Assembly: GCA_946122785.1 (NCBI GenBank)
Contig: CAMGYJ010000006.1
Coordinates: 33,220,168 to 33,284,167 of the forward strand
DNA length: 64,000 nucleotides
Direction: 5' to 3'
From: Linum tenue
Taxonomy: Eukaryota > Streptophyta > Magnoliopsida > Malpighiales > Linaceae
Made by a program: the position numbers and the translations under genes. Of the stretch, positions 22,421 to 33,800 are shown in pieces (within the stretch, counting starts at the first letter, position 1; every line of letters begins with the position of its first letter). The notes beneath the pieces were generated by a model. The model was not told the DNA's origin, made no database searches, and saw nothing but the letters and a program-made list of their open reading frames with translations.

Positions 22421-23233
22421 GTTTGGTATCAGAGCTGGTTTGTTTTCCGCATTATGGGTGTGTTACTTTCACCCTTGAGGACTGATCACCCTCTAAAGGG
22501 GAGGGAGTACTCCATACCTGTACTTGCACTAAACTTTCCAGGATTTGGACCAAAGGTGATGATGTGTTGCATAGTCAGTTGCATATGGTCAAACATGATT
22601 TTGAGTATTTGAAGGAATCTTGAAAATTTTGTGGTTTAAGAAATTTTTGGAAATATATGGAGTTTTTATCTTGTTGTCCAAGTAATGATTTTGAAGAAAG
22701 TTTTGTTTCAACCAAGTGAGTAACTTGGTTAGACACAAATGGCGTGTGGATCAAACTAAGGCCAATGTTTCCTTGTAGTTTGCACAGAAGTATTTTAGGT
22801 GTCACTACTAACCAATCGAGAAGCATGGTGGCTAGCTATGCAATGCAACTGAGTTTAGACTATGCTAACATGATGAGTTCTGATGGTAGATATTTGAATA
22901 GATATATGAATCTTGATGATGTTGTGGTAAACATGTTGTAGGTTGATAACCTTGTGTACGTTGATATGTTTTTGAACTTCTTGATTTGCTCATGTTGTGA
23001 TAGCCCAGTATAGGTTTTGAAACCTAAACATGGGGACTAAGGTGTTATGTGTTTACTTATATACTTCAGATCTCCTAACCTAAGAGTTAGGTAATGGATT
23101 TATGTATGATAGACCATATTAAGGGTAAGTAATGGATTTATGTATGATAGACCATATTAAGGGTAAGTAAGCGAATTTAAGGTACAACTCAAGCTTAGAT
23201 TTCAGGGATGAAATCTTTTAAGGAGGGGAGAAT
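22421..23233 (+). mobile_element. Internal region of a non-autonomous gypsy-like element
   Basis: Only about 0.8 kb lies between the LTRs. It starts with the primer-binding site TGGTATCAGAGC (22424-22435) and ends with the polypurine tract AAGGAGGGGAGAAT just before the 3' LTR at 23234. A weak coding trace is seen at 22744-22941, but no protease, reverse transcriptase or integrase. A 40-bp direct repeat ('GGATTTATGTATGATAGACC') occurs twice at about 23095-23165. The element would need proteins from a related copy. Confidence 0.8.
22424..22435 (+). promoter_or_regulatory. Primer-binding site (initiator tRNA-Met)
   Basis: TGGTATCAGAGC lies three bases after the 5' LTR and matches the complement of the initiator tRNA-Met 3' end. 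It would prime cDNA synthesis. Confidence 0.85.
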
Positions 23234-23552
23234 TGTAACATTCCGTTCCGGCTAAACCCATATTCCGATTGCTGGAAATTACGCTATTAAAATCGAGTGT
23301 TTTGATAGTATTTTGATGAAAATCAGAATATTGACCTATCAAATAAATATCGATTATCATATTGTATGTTTAAAGATATATATATTAATTATTATAAATC
23401 TCTCCACATACTTTGTACGTGTGTTGGTATGAAATGAGATTTTGTAATAATATATATGGGGTTAGTTGGACACATAGGTGTCGCCAGGAGGGGCTTGGCG
23501 CAAAATCAAAGCGGTAAAGCACCGGTCTATTTAGATATATCCTAACTAAACC
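23234..23552 (+). repeat. 3' LTR, first part, interrupted by a LINE
   Basis: This copies the first ~320 bases of the LTR at 19952. It stops after 'CCTAACTAAACC', where the poly-T end of the minus-strand LINE begins. The LTR resumes at about 28444, and about 37 bases of LTR sequence present in the 5' copy are missing at the junction. Confidence 0.9.
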
Positions 23553-23599
23553 TTTTTTTTTTTTACAAAAGATAATCATATATTGATCAGAAAACAAAG

Positions 23600-26500
23600 T
23601 TACACCCTGGAAAACAGCCAGGTCCGGAAATCAAACGCACGACTTATAGCCGGATACAAAGAGAGGGCCTTCTTAGCCACCAAATGGGCTACCCTATTGT
23701 TATGCCGACCTACAAATCTAACACTAAACCCAGGAGTAATGCCAAGAATCTGAATGAGCTCCTCCAACACTGCTCCAAAACGACTATCCCGCGCATCCGC
23801 CTGATTAATTTTATCAATGATAACCTTCGCATCTCCTTCAAAGACCATCTCCGCAAAACCGAGTGACTGACACCACAGCACTGCTTCACGAAGCGTAACC
23901 AACTCTACAACCAAGGGATCATCAAAACACGGAAACTGCACTCCCCTCGCCAATAAAACAGCACCATCCGTAGCGAAAAGCACTACACCCCCAGCCGAGT
24001 GCGAACCCATTCTAACCGCCCCATCCCAACGGCACACAACCCCGTTCACCCTATCCTGAACCAAATGGGGCTGCTCCCTCTGGATACGTGCAGGAGGCCT
24101 ATCCATTGGAAGCCGGACCCACTCATCATACTATTGTTGAAATTGGCGCATGAGGGCTGGAAACCCGAACTGCTTGCCCTCAAAGACAACCCAGTTCCGC
24201 GATCGCCAGATCCGCCAAAGGATAGCCACAACGCCCATAACAACCGTAGGTTGGTGAACCACTGACAGTAGCCATTTAAGGAACAAAGGGAACGTATGGC
24301 GAGGAAAGCCTTCTCCTAAGTGCGCCAGTCCTGAATAATCCCAAAGGGCTCGAGCAACTGGGCACTCAAGAAAAAGATGCTCCATGGTTTCCGACTCCGC
24401 CCAGCACACAGGGTACCTAGGATGAACAGGGACCCGTTTCTCAATAAGAGCCTTCGTAGTAGGCAGCAGCCGGTTAAGAATTTGTCAAAGAAAGACCTTC
24501 AATCTAGGAGGAATTTTCGCTTCCCACACACGAATCCAGCTCGATCTATCCATCCAACTAACCATCGATTTCCAACCCCCCCTGCGCTTATCAAGAGAAA
24601 CCGCTAAATGATAGGCAGACTTGACCGAGAACACTCCATCCGGAGTGGCATGCCAGACTAGCCTATCTTGTACCGGCCGCCTTGGGAGAGGTATAGATTT
24701 GATGGCATCACAGGTTGGTGGGTCAAACCATTGGCTCAGTTTCTGGTCATCCCAAACCCCTTCCCCCTGACGGATTACCTCCGAAACAGTCAAGGAGCCC
24801 TCATCTGGTAAGACCCTAGGATTAAATCGCGGAGGGTCCAATTGAAGAGAAGGAATCCAATTAGAATGGAGGAGGGAAGCAGACCGACCATCACCAATTT
24901 GCCATCGCAATCCCTGTTCAAGAAGCTCTCGACCATACAGGATACTTTGCCATCCCCACGAGGGGCGAGACCGAGCCTGAGCTTCAAGAAACGTGCCTGT
25001 AGGGAAATATTTGCCTTTGTAAACCTGAGCCAAAAGAGACTGGGGTTCAGTAAGAAGGCGCCACCCAATCCTAGCTAGTAGCGCCTGATTAAATTGCTCA
25101 AAGCGGCGAAATCCCAATCCCCCATCATGCTTACTCCGGCACATATTCCTCCAGGACATCCACCGAATACGCAAATGACCCTCAGTAACGCCCCACCAAA
25201 AGCGGGCTACATGTTTATCTAATAGGCGACACAAAGAGAGAGGCAATTTAAAGCATGACATCACATGCAGTGGCAGAGCCAAAGCAATGGACTTGATCAA
25301 AGTCTCCTTTGCTTCCCAGGATAAGGTCTTCTGCTTCCATCCCTGCAACCACGCCAATAACTTCTCCTCCAGATACCTGAACGTGGCCAATTTTGAACGC
25401 GCAAACAATGTGGGAAGACCCAGGTATTTATCATGAACTCCTACTGCTCCCACACCCAAAATCGTAGCCAAGAACTCCTGATCCGCGCGAACAACATTGC
25501 GGCTAAAGCAAACAGCCGATTTTTCCAAATTCACCCGCTGGCCACTCAATTCCTCATACTCATTCAGAACTTCAATCAAATTCTCACATTCCTGGAGAGT
25601 GCCACGCAGAAAAAGATAAGAATCATCAGCAAAGAAGAGATGAGAAATTCGGGGCGCACGAGGGGCCACTTTCACCCCCCCCCCCTAAACGGTCATCTAG
25701 AATAGCTTTCCGAAGAAGCGCCGCAAAACCCTCTGTGCAGAGCACAAATAAGAGAGGTGACAACGGGTCACCTTGCCGAAGCCCTCTGGACGAAGTGAAA
25801 TATCCTGAGAAGGTGCCATTCATGAGGACAGAGAAGGAGGCAGACCGAAGACATTCATGAATCCATCCTCGCCAGGTGGAGTTAAAGCCCATTTTCTCCA
25901 AAACTGCTAGAAGAAAAGTCAATTCGACTCTATCATAGGCCTTTTCCATGTCAACCTTTAGAGCCATGTAACCTTTCTTACCACGTGTTTTGATTTTCAA
26001 ATAGTGCATTAACTCATGCCCCAGGAGAATATTTTCAACGATTTGACGGTCTCTGATAAAAGCATTCTGACCCTCGGAGACAATTTGTGGCAAGAGGCAA
26101 GCAAGTCTTTCAGCCATGATTTTGGTAATAACCTTATAAACAAACTGGCACAGGCTAATAGGGCGTAATTGTCACATCGATTCCACCGTATCCACCTTCG
26201 GGATTAAGGTGAGCCAGGTGTGATTGAAACTCCGGAGTAGTCTGCTAGTCGCAAAAAACGAACACACCGCATCCACCACCGAAGCACCCAGAATATCCCA
26301 GAAGGTTTTGAAGAATTTGCCAGTGAAACCATCCGAACCCGGCGCCTGTTTCGACCCCATTGCAAACACCGTTCGGCGAACCTTGCTAGGGAGAACTTTC
26401 GCCGTTAGGCTAGCGTTCATCTCAGGCGTGACCTTATGAGCAATTGGCAGCGTTGCCACCCGATCCGCCATGTTAGGCACCTGGTTCTCCGAAGAGAAGA

Positions 26501-27697
26501 TATGCTGATAGAAAGATGTTTCAATGTGAGCCTTCCCATTCTCCTCTGTTACCCATTCCCCATTCTCACTACGAAGGCCCTCCACAAAATTCTTTTTACG
26601 CCTAACTCTGGTAACGGTATGAAAATAAGCTGTATTTTGATCACCCTTCTTCAACTAGTGGACCCTCGACTTTTGCTGCCAGTAAGCCTCCTCCGCCTCC
26701 CACTGACGATTCAATTCCATCTCTAGATCACGAACCACATCCCAGTCAATAGGATGGACGCATTTGATCCTCTCAATTTCACTCTGAAGAGTTCTGATGT
26801 TCCGCAGAGAATTGGTAGTGCCTGCCCTACTCCAGTCATATAACAAATGGCGGAGGCGCTTGAGACGTTCCCAAAGACAGAACATGGGCGTTCCCTGAAT
26901 CTCCTCCTGCCAAACGTAACAAACCATGGCTCGAACCTCCGGGTTATCCACCCAACGGGCATCAAACCGAAACAGGGGACGACTATTACGAGCGTAGGGC
27001 TTATCCGAGAGGAGGAGCGCACGATGGTCAGAGCCTTGGTCCGTGAAATGCTTAACCAAGGTCTCAGGGAACTGGTCAACCCAGGTCTGTGAGCAAAGGG
27101 CCCTATCCAGCCGTTCCCGAACGCAAGCGTTACCCATCCTACGGTTAGTCCAAGTGAAAGGGTCACCAAGAAAACCGGGATCATGTAGGCCCAGATCTTG
27201 AATAAAATCACGCAGACTGATCGAGTGAGCAGCATTCCACGGGTTCCCACCATCTTTTTCGCTCATATGAAGGGTCGTATTGAAATCGCCAATGACCACA
27301 TAAGGAAGTGTAATAGAAGAGCAAAATTCGCGGAGGTGGGCCAACTGGCCTGCTCGAATATCAGAACGACAGCTAATATAAACACAAATCACAATATAAG
27401 AAAAATTGACTTCATTAATCTTGGAGCAAATACAGAAGTTGGAATGATAAATCACCGAAGCATCAACTCCGGGGGACCAAGCTATAACTAACCCACCAGA
27501 CGCATCAATTGCATCCACAAAAAAACACTGAGAAAATCAAAACCTAAACCCCGCATACGACGGGAAACAACACGCCGACTCGATCGTGTTTCAGAGAAAA
27601 ACACGAGATCTGGCTTATTCGAACGAACTAATCCTACAGCAGTTTGGAACGTGAGGGATGGTCCAATTCCTCTCACATTCCAGGCGAGGAGCTTCAT
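23600..27697 (-). pseudogene. LINE ORF2: endonuclease, reverse transcriptase, zf-RVT, RNase H
   Basis: The ATG at 27697 overlaps the ORF1 stop. Domains in order: APE-type endonuclease (27697-26660; 'WNVRGIG', 'VIGDFN', 'SDHRALLL'), reverse transcriptase (about 26500-25000; 'LPSKVRRTVFAMGSKQAPG', 'GLRQGDPLSPLLF', catalytic F-A-D-D in 'FFADDSYLF'), zf-RVT (about 24700-24300), and RNase H to the stop at 23600 ('RWDGAV', 'FEGDAK', 'GRHNNRVAHLVA'). It is broken by frameshifts at an A7 run (27519-27525) and a C11 run (25675-25685) and by in-frame stops at 26655, 26172, 24485 and 24131. It cannot encode an active protein. Confidence 0.9.
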
Positions 27698-28275
27698 TTA
27701 TCGGGCTGGGGCCATTCCAGGCTGGCTTCCTCCATCTTCTCATTATTATCAGTTATCTCCACAAATTGCTTCTTGGGGGTTGGCGGGACACCCACCTCTC
27801 CCTCCACGTCCTCTATGGGCCTTTTCAGAATCCCCATAGGCGGGGTGAGCATATTAGATCCATATTCATCCAGATCCCCAGTCTCCAGACCGGCAAGGTC
27901 ACTACTCCTTGTACCAGTAATAATGCCACTGCCTCCATCCAAGGGCTGCTCCACCACCTTATCGGCAATGGTCAACACTGCCTCAAAAGCTTCTACCACT
28001 CGGCTAACACGGCCTTTGGAAGGAGTGTCTTTCTTTTGGGATACCGCCTGCGGGATTCTTTTTTCGATCACAAAGCACTGGGTTTCATCCTCCGATCCTG
28101 ACCCTTCCGATTCTCCCACCGATGCATGGGGAGAACTCATTTTTTCATCCTTACCACATCCGGGCTTCACTATATCTCCACCCATCTTGGAATCACAAGT
28201 AACGTCCCCCATTGACACCGTTTTCTTCAACACAGCCCCATGCACCACAACTCCATCACCCACAGCCTTCTTCAA
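27694..28275 (-). pseudogene. LINE ORF1 C-terminal part
   Basis: This is a 193-codon frame, hydrophilic with Asp/Glu and Ser/Thr, as in the C-terminal half of plant LINE ORF1 (nucleic-acid-binding coat protein). The N-terminal DUF4283 and zinc-knuckle parts are lost by 5' truncation near 28291. Its TGA stop (27696-27694) overlaps the ORF2 ATG in the form ATGA. Confidence 0.75.
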
Positions 28276-28291
28276 CTTACGCTTGCCACGC

Positions 28292-28443
28292 GATCTGGCT
28301 TATTCGAACGAACTAATCCTACAGCAGTTTGGAACGTGAGGGATGGTCCAATTCCTCTCACATTCCAGGCGAGGAGCTTCATTTATCGGGCTGGGGCCAT
28401 TCCAGGCTGGCTTCCTCCACCTTCTCATTATTATCAGTTATCT
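28292..28443 (-). repeat. Duplicate of the LINE ORF1/ORF2 junction
   Basis: These bases repeat 27606-27762 in the same orientation with about one mismatch. The copy forms the 5' edge of the LINE and abuts the resumed 3' LTR. Confidence 0.9.
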
Positions 28444-28783
28444 CCACTCAGTCCCGAAGCGAGAGAAGTAGAGGGCGCACTGGGGAGGAATACAGAAGCT
28501 TGATTTTCAAGTTTAAGCTAGTGTAAAAAGCACGTAAGTGTAAGGAAAAACTTCACTATCACATAGTTGATCAATATTGAAGTTTATATCGAAGTTTGGT
28601 TCAGTAATTGCTTGAACAGCTCATCGAACAAAATTAGGGTTTTGGAGTATCCGGAAGCCGGATTGAGTCCAGATTTTATATACGAGCGAGTATATTTCAT
28701 TCCTCACCTAATAGGCTTTATAGCTTCTCTGCAACGTCGCTTCCTACAGCGAGGTAATTAATCATTTGGTTCTAATCCATGAA
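28444..28783 (+). repeat. 3' LTR, second part, truncated
   Basis: This resumes the LTR interrupted at 23552 and matches 20294-20634 of the 5' copy. It stops after 'TCTAATCCATGAA' at about 28783. The remaining ~1.8 kb of LTR is missing, and the next sequence is the 3' flank of the HNH gene. Confidence 0.9.
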
Positions 28784-28911
28784 ATTTAACTAGCAGGTCA
28801 CTGAACATGAGTTTACACCTTTGATCTCCATGTATCTGAACTAAATTCAGACAGATTACACTACACGCGAACAGATTGGACGCCATGTTCTGTTCCAAAT
28901 GAAAGAGACAG

Positions 28912-30741
28912 TTATTGGATCCTGCAACCGCCTGCATCCTGGGTATGCTGTACATTGCCGTACGCTAATAGTTCTACAAGATCCATATCACGACCTGCAA
29001 TTCACAAGAAAAATGAAGGCTCTGTTCACCATGTCATGAAATAATCTCATTAGAAAAAGCTTTCGGTGAATGTTGCAGCACCTGAAACACGGCAGTAGTT
29101 ACTTCTCTGGATGAGCTCAGCTCTGGATAGCTCAATTCGGTTTCCCTTTGATCGATTAGCTGTTGCCTGCAGCAATAAATCAGACACTGCATCAATAGAT
29201 ATCACGAGCTATGGGGAAAAGCAATATCCATGTTTTACCAAGGTATAACGATATTCCTAACCTGCAGGACTTGACAATTATCCAGTGTGCTTTTCCCTCC
29301 CTGAAAAAGGTTTGACATGAATAAAGATCATGCTGAAGCGGTGGCATGAATAAAGGAAGGATATGCAATGTAGAACTAGTAGAAGAATTATCAGCCAAAT
29401 AACAAACACAAGCAAGAAGATAGGGAAAGTTGAAAATGAACAAAATCGTCTAGTTTGCCAGCAAATGTCAGCAATTGCACCACAAAATGGATCCTCTCTT
29501 GTTTCTGAAAACGTTCAACAATCTGTTTTGAGTCACAACACATTTATCAGAATCCAGGGAATACAAGTACTTTTAGTGTTGTTTCATCTTGTGAGCCCAC
29601 AAACCACATAATCTTTCGTCTCCACTGACACTTCGGCTGTAGCCTGAGGAGCTTTCAACTGTCATACTTCAGCGTCAATTTGGGTTCTTGAGTGAGAGCT
29701 GTGAACAGACCAGAACAACAGGCTCTAACTGTTTCTTTCCAATTCACATTACTAGCAATGCTGGCATTCACATCAACTGCACGTAGGGCTTCTGAGTTGT
29801 ACTTGAATGTAATATGGAAATGAATCCGATAGGCAAGCTGCTTCTGATATTAACATTGGTAATAAACGAACCTATGACCAAAACAATACATGCCCACTCC
29901 TCCATTCATTTACTATGTTATCATCATATCAACGTGAAAGCAAACTTACACCCACAAAGAAGCATGAGCCCAGATAGCATGATAGTTGCACCCCTTAAGA
30001 AATTAAACCATTATCTACCTTGGAGTAGGGCAAAATGTGATCATAATCATGGCACAAACAACCAGCACATCCGACGAGCTTCCGGAAAACGATGTTCCCA
30101 AGCGGGTCGCGTCGCCAACGGGCCGGGTCTCGACCCTTCACCTTCTCTGCCTTCTCCCAGCACTGCTGTTTCACGCTGTTGGGAAAACTCCTGGGTTCAG
30201 GGCTGGAGCTGCTGACGACGTAATCTTCGGAAATTTGAAGGTCTTGGAAGAGATCAATGGTGTCCCGTTGAGACGCGAACTCCCCTTCAACCAGAGAAGC
30301 GGCGGGAGTGAGTCTTGACTGCCGGCTCGATGTCCGGTCGGCGGACTCAGGCGAGGCCAGTTTGGAGGGGAGTCGGGAGGATCTGGCCGGGGAAGAAGGG
30401 CGGCCTCGCCTCTTGGCGGCCGGAGAAGGGCTGTCCTTGGCCGGCCTCATCTGCTTCTTTGGTGGGAGATTGGTAATGGCGGATAAAGTAGAGGAGTTGA
30501 GGTTTAGGATAGTGTCGGGGAAAGTAAAGGATGGAAGTTCATTAGTTTTTCTTATCGGGTCGGGGCCCGAATCCAATAATAAACCTAATCGATTGAGCCT
30601 GGGTTCTTCCTCCAGTTCCAGGATTGCGGGAGTTTTGTGCCACGTAAGATCTGCGACCTCGGGCGATTGCCTCTCCTGCCCAGACAAGGCCGCCACCACC
30701 GGAGGAAGTTGCTGTAATGCCGCCGTGGCTGCTGCTTCCAT
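28912..30741 (-). CDS. AT-hook/HNH endonuclease-domain protein (four exons)
   Basis: The exons on the minus strand are 30741-30019, 29300-29262, 29166-29082 and 28994-28912. All three introns (718, 95 and 87 bp) are GT-AG and the phases join to give 309 residues ending in TAA. Residues 1-200 are Ser/Pro/Arg-rich and disordered, with an AT-hook core K110-R-R-G-R-P115 that suggests DNA binding and a nuclear or organellar role. The C-terminal part is an HNH nuclease fold: zinc-ligand-like C225-x2-C228, D234-H235 in 'DYDHILPYSKGG', N249 in 'STLDNCQVLQ', and N258/N263 in 'NRSKGN'. The last His is replaced by Asn, as in many HNN-type members. The substrate is unknown. Splicing is supported because the HNH motif is made whole only across exons 1-2. 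The gene has a LINE 25 bp upstream of the ATG and a truncated LTR about 130 bp after the stop. Confidence 0.85.
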
Positions 30742-30765
30742 TCTGAAAATTCAGAACTTGAATCA

Positions 30766-30780
30766 ACGAGGACACCACTT
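30766..30780. repeat. LINE target-site duplication, left copy
   Basis: ACGAGGACACCACTT occurs here and again at 38035-38049. The pair flanks the LINE and marks a clean target-primed insertion. Confidence 0.95.
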
Positions 30781-30837
30781 TTTTTTTTTTTTTGACAAAG
30801 GGTGCAATCTTTCGTTACCAGAGGCATAAGCCAAGCG

Positions 30838-33800
30838 TTACAATAAAGGGGAAATGACATCAAGAACGTTAATCCATTCCACAGGGAGCTGATTGCGGGC
30901 ACGAGACCTAGGGATGGCAACAAAACCCGAACCCACGGGTACTCACCCGACCCAACCCGGTCAACGCGGGTAAAATCCGTGTTGACGGGTTTTGGGCCGG
31001 GTTTGGGTTTAAACCCGTTTACTATTCACCGGGTAGGGTTTGGGTTTAGGTAAACCCGGCCCGTGGGTACCCGCCCACTCATATAATTAATTTTTTCGGT
31101 ATATTTAATATTGTAAACAACTATTCTTATTTATGTTTGTGGAGACATGTCTAATTTTTTCTTTTTAATTGTGTAGAATGAAGTTGATGTTATGGAGTGG
31201 AGACTAAAGAAACTTAATTGAAAGAAAGAAGCTTTCAATTAAACATGTTATTTATGGATAATTTGTGATTTGCTTCAATTTTCATGAGTTTTCTAGATTG
31301 GTGTTGAACAATTTGTATAGTTAATTTGTGATTTGCTTGAATTTTCTAGAATGGTGTTTTATATATGGATAATTTATATTGAGAGATTGATATTTGACTT
31401 TAATTTTGATAAGAACTTGTAATTGTAAATTTTTTACGAAAAAACCCGTGGGTACCCATGAACCCGCGGATACCCAACGGGTTGGGTTGGGTTTGAGTTT
31501 TTCAAACCAGGTGGGTTTTACCCCGGGTTTTTTTCAAAGATAAACCCATGGGTTTGGGTTTGGGTTTGGGTTTGGCAAAACCTGACCCAACCCGACCCAT
31601 TACCATGTCGAGACCTAGCCACCCAGTTAGCTCGAACATTAAGCTTTCTTTTAACATGGGCGATTCTGATCCTTGGGTGCGAAGAAATGATGCCTTTGAC
31701 AACACCAACCGTAGCCGCTGTCCGCCAAGGACATTGACTCGGCGCACCAGAGACCGCTTGTACCAGTTGCAGACAATCAGTCAACACGAGGCATGGCGAG
31801 GACAACGCTTCTGCCATCCGAACCCCTTCCAGCAGCGCCTTGGCTTCTGCTTCCAGAGGAGAAAAGCAGCACAAAGATTCAGCTTTCCCATCACAGACCT
31901 GACCATGGCTGTTCGTGATAACAACGCCATAAGCCGCCTCCTGGGAATCGTGTAGAAACGATCCATCGCAGTGTATCTCAAAGTCATGAGTACATGGCGG
32001 TGATGAAGTCTGATCGGGGGGTGGAATAAGCTGAACAACAGGACTCCGAAGCCCAACTGGAATACGAGGGCAGTTAACCCACTAATGGTGAGCGATGTTC
32101 GCCTTCATCATTGTGTCAGGTGGCCACGGTGGCTTATCCTTGAAGATCTTCTCGTTCCTTGTCTTCCACGTCTGCCACATGAGGAACACGATCTTCTGGA
32201 CCTGGCTACTCGGGAGACTGGGGCTCAAAGCGAACAACCAATCCAACAAACCTGTGAGCGGCGGTGGGATCGCCAAGCTGGGAAACAAATGGGACCATCC
32301 GGCCAATGCGTGAGGGCACGAGAACAGGCAATGGTGCAAAGTCTCCCTAGTGTCATGGCAGAGTGGACATTCTCTACTTGGAGAGCACTTTCGAGCATGG
32401 AGGTTGTCCTTAGTGGCCATGGCACCCTTGGAGCATCGACAGAGGAAGAATTTCATCTTCGGAGGGAGGGACAAACTCCATAACCATTTCCATTTGTCAT
32501 TAGAGGACGCGTGCGGAGGGTCCTCCTGAGACAAAGGAACTCTCGAAAGGTTGTGGAAGAAGTGGAAAGCCGAGGCCACGGTGAAGGTGCCTTTCTCAGT
32601 ATGCCTCCAGGCCCAGAAATCGTCAGCATTATCGCGTCCAATTGGCGTGCTCGTGACCTTCTGCAGTTCAGCAGGGGAGAGAAATTCGGCCAGAAGGTCC
32701 GTCTTCCACTCCCTATCTACTGCGTTAATCCAATCAGCCACCAGAGAACTGTTATTGCTTCCCTCCTGACGCAAGACTCCCGCCTCAGCGCTCAGCCACG
32801 GGTCCTGGAACAGCTTTGTGGATCGTCCGTTGCCGATGACTCTGATGATGCCTTTTTCCATCCATCTCCTAGCCTCCCAAAGACTCGCCCAAATCCACGA
32901 AGCCTTCCCTCCCTTACGCGCATGAAGAAAATTCGACCGAGGGAAATATAATCCTTTGAGGACTCTAACCCAAAGCGCTTCCGGATTGGTGAGGATTCTC
33001 CATGCTTGTTTGGCCAGCAAGGCAAGGTTGAATTCATGGAAAGGACGAAATCCAAGACCTCCCTCCGCCTTGGGTGCATACAAAACGTTCCCTGCTTTCC
33101 AGTGGATGGTTCTTTTGGTGATCGATCCTGCCCAGAAGAAGCGTTTTAACATGCCATCCATCTTCCTGGTTGTGCCTCGGGGGAGTAGGAACAGGCACAT
33201 GATGAACGTTGGGATAGCCTGGAACACCGCCTTGAGAAGGATTTCCTTGCCGCCTGGAGAAAGGAGCAGGCTTTTCCACCCTTCCCCTTTCTTCTCCATG
33301 CGTTGAATCAGGAATTGGAACGTCTCTTTCTTCGATCTACCCCACTCAGTAGGCACTCCGAGGTATTTGGAATGGCAGTTGCTGGCTGCAAATCCAATAG
33401 TAGAGATGAGAGTATCCTGGTCCTCCAAAATAACATTGTGGCTGAAGAAAACGGAGGATTTTTCCCTATTGACTTCTTGTCCTATAATTGCCCCGTAATT
33501 GTTGATAATGTCCAGGATTTTTTCCGCCTCTCCCACTGAAGCTTCACCGAAAATAACTGTATCATCAGCAAAGAGACAATGGGTGAGCAGAGGGCAGTTC
33601 CGATTGAGCTTGAGACCTTTAATATCGTGGTTAGCAGCAGATTTTTCAATGAGGAAAGAAAGCGCATTAGACAAAAGGATGAAGAGGAGGGGGAAAAGAG
33701 GATCTCCCGGTCTGATTCCACGGGTTGGACTGAAACCTGTTGTCGGCTCCCCATTAAATAACAAGTTGAAGCTGACAGTGCTAATGCAAGCATGCACCCA

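Larger units (their letters stand above)
23553..28443 (-). mobile_element. L1-type LINE inserted in the 3' LTR
   Basis: A 4.9-kb minus-strand LINE with its poly-A end at 23553-23563 (poly-T on the plus strand). It has the end of ORF1 (to 27694) and all domains of ORF2, each disrupted. The 5' end (28292-28443) is a direct duplicate of 27606-27762 from inside the same element. There is no target-site duplication; a short target deletion is seen instead. This suggests an irregular integration, perhaps with template switching. Confidence 0.85.

Noticed and set aside
30308..30829. 173-codon plus-strand frame
   Set aside because: It is antisense to exon 1 of the HNH gene, whose splicing and domain are well supported.
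31554..31576. Interstitial telomere repeat
   Set aside because: The unit is TTTGGG and not TTTAGGG, and it lies inside a MITE with defined ends.
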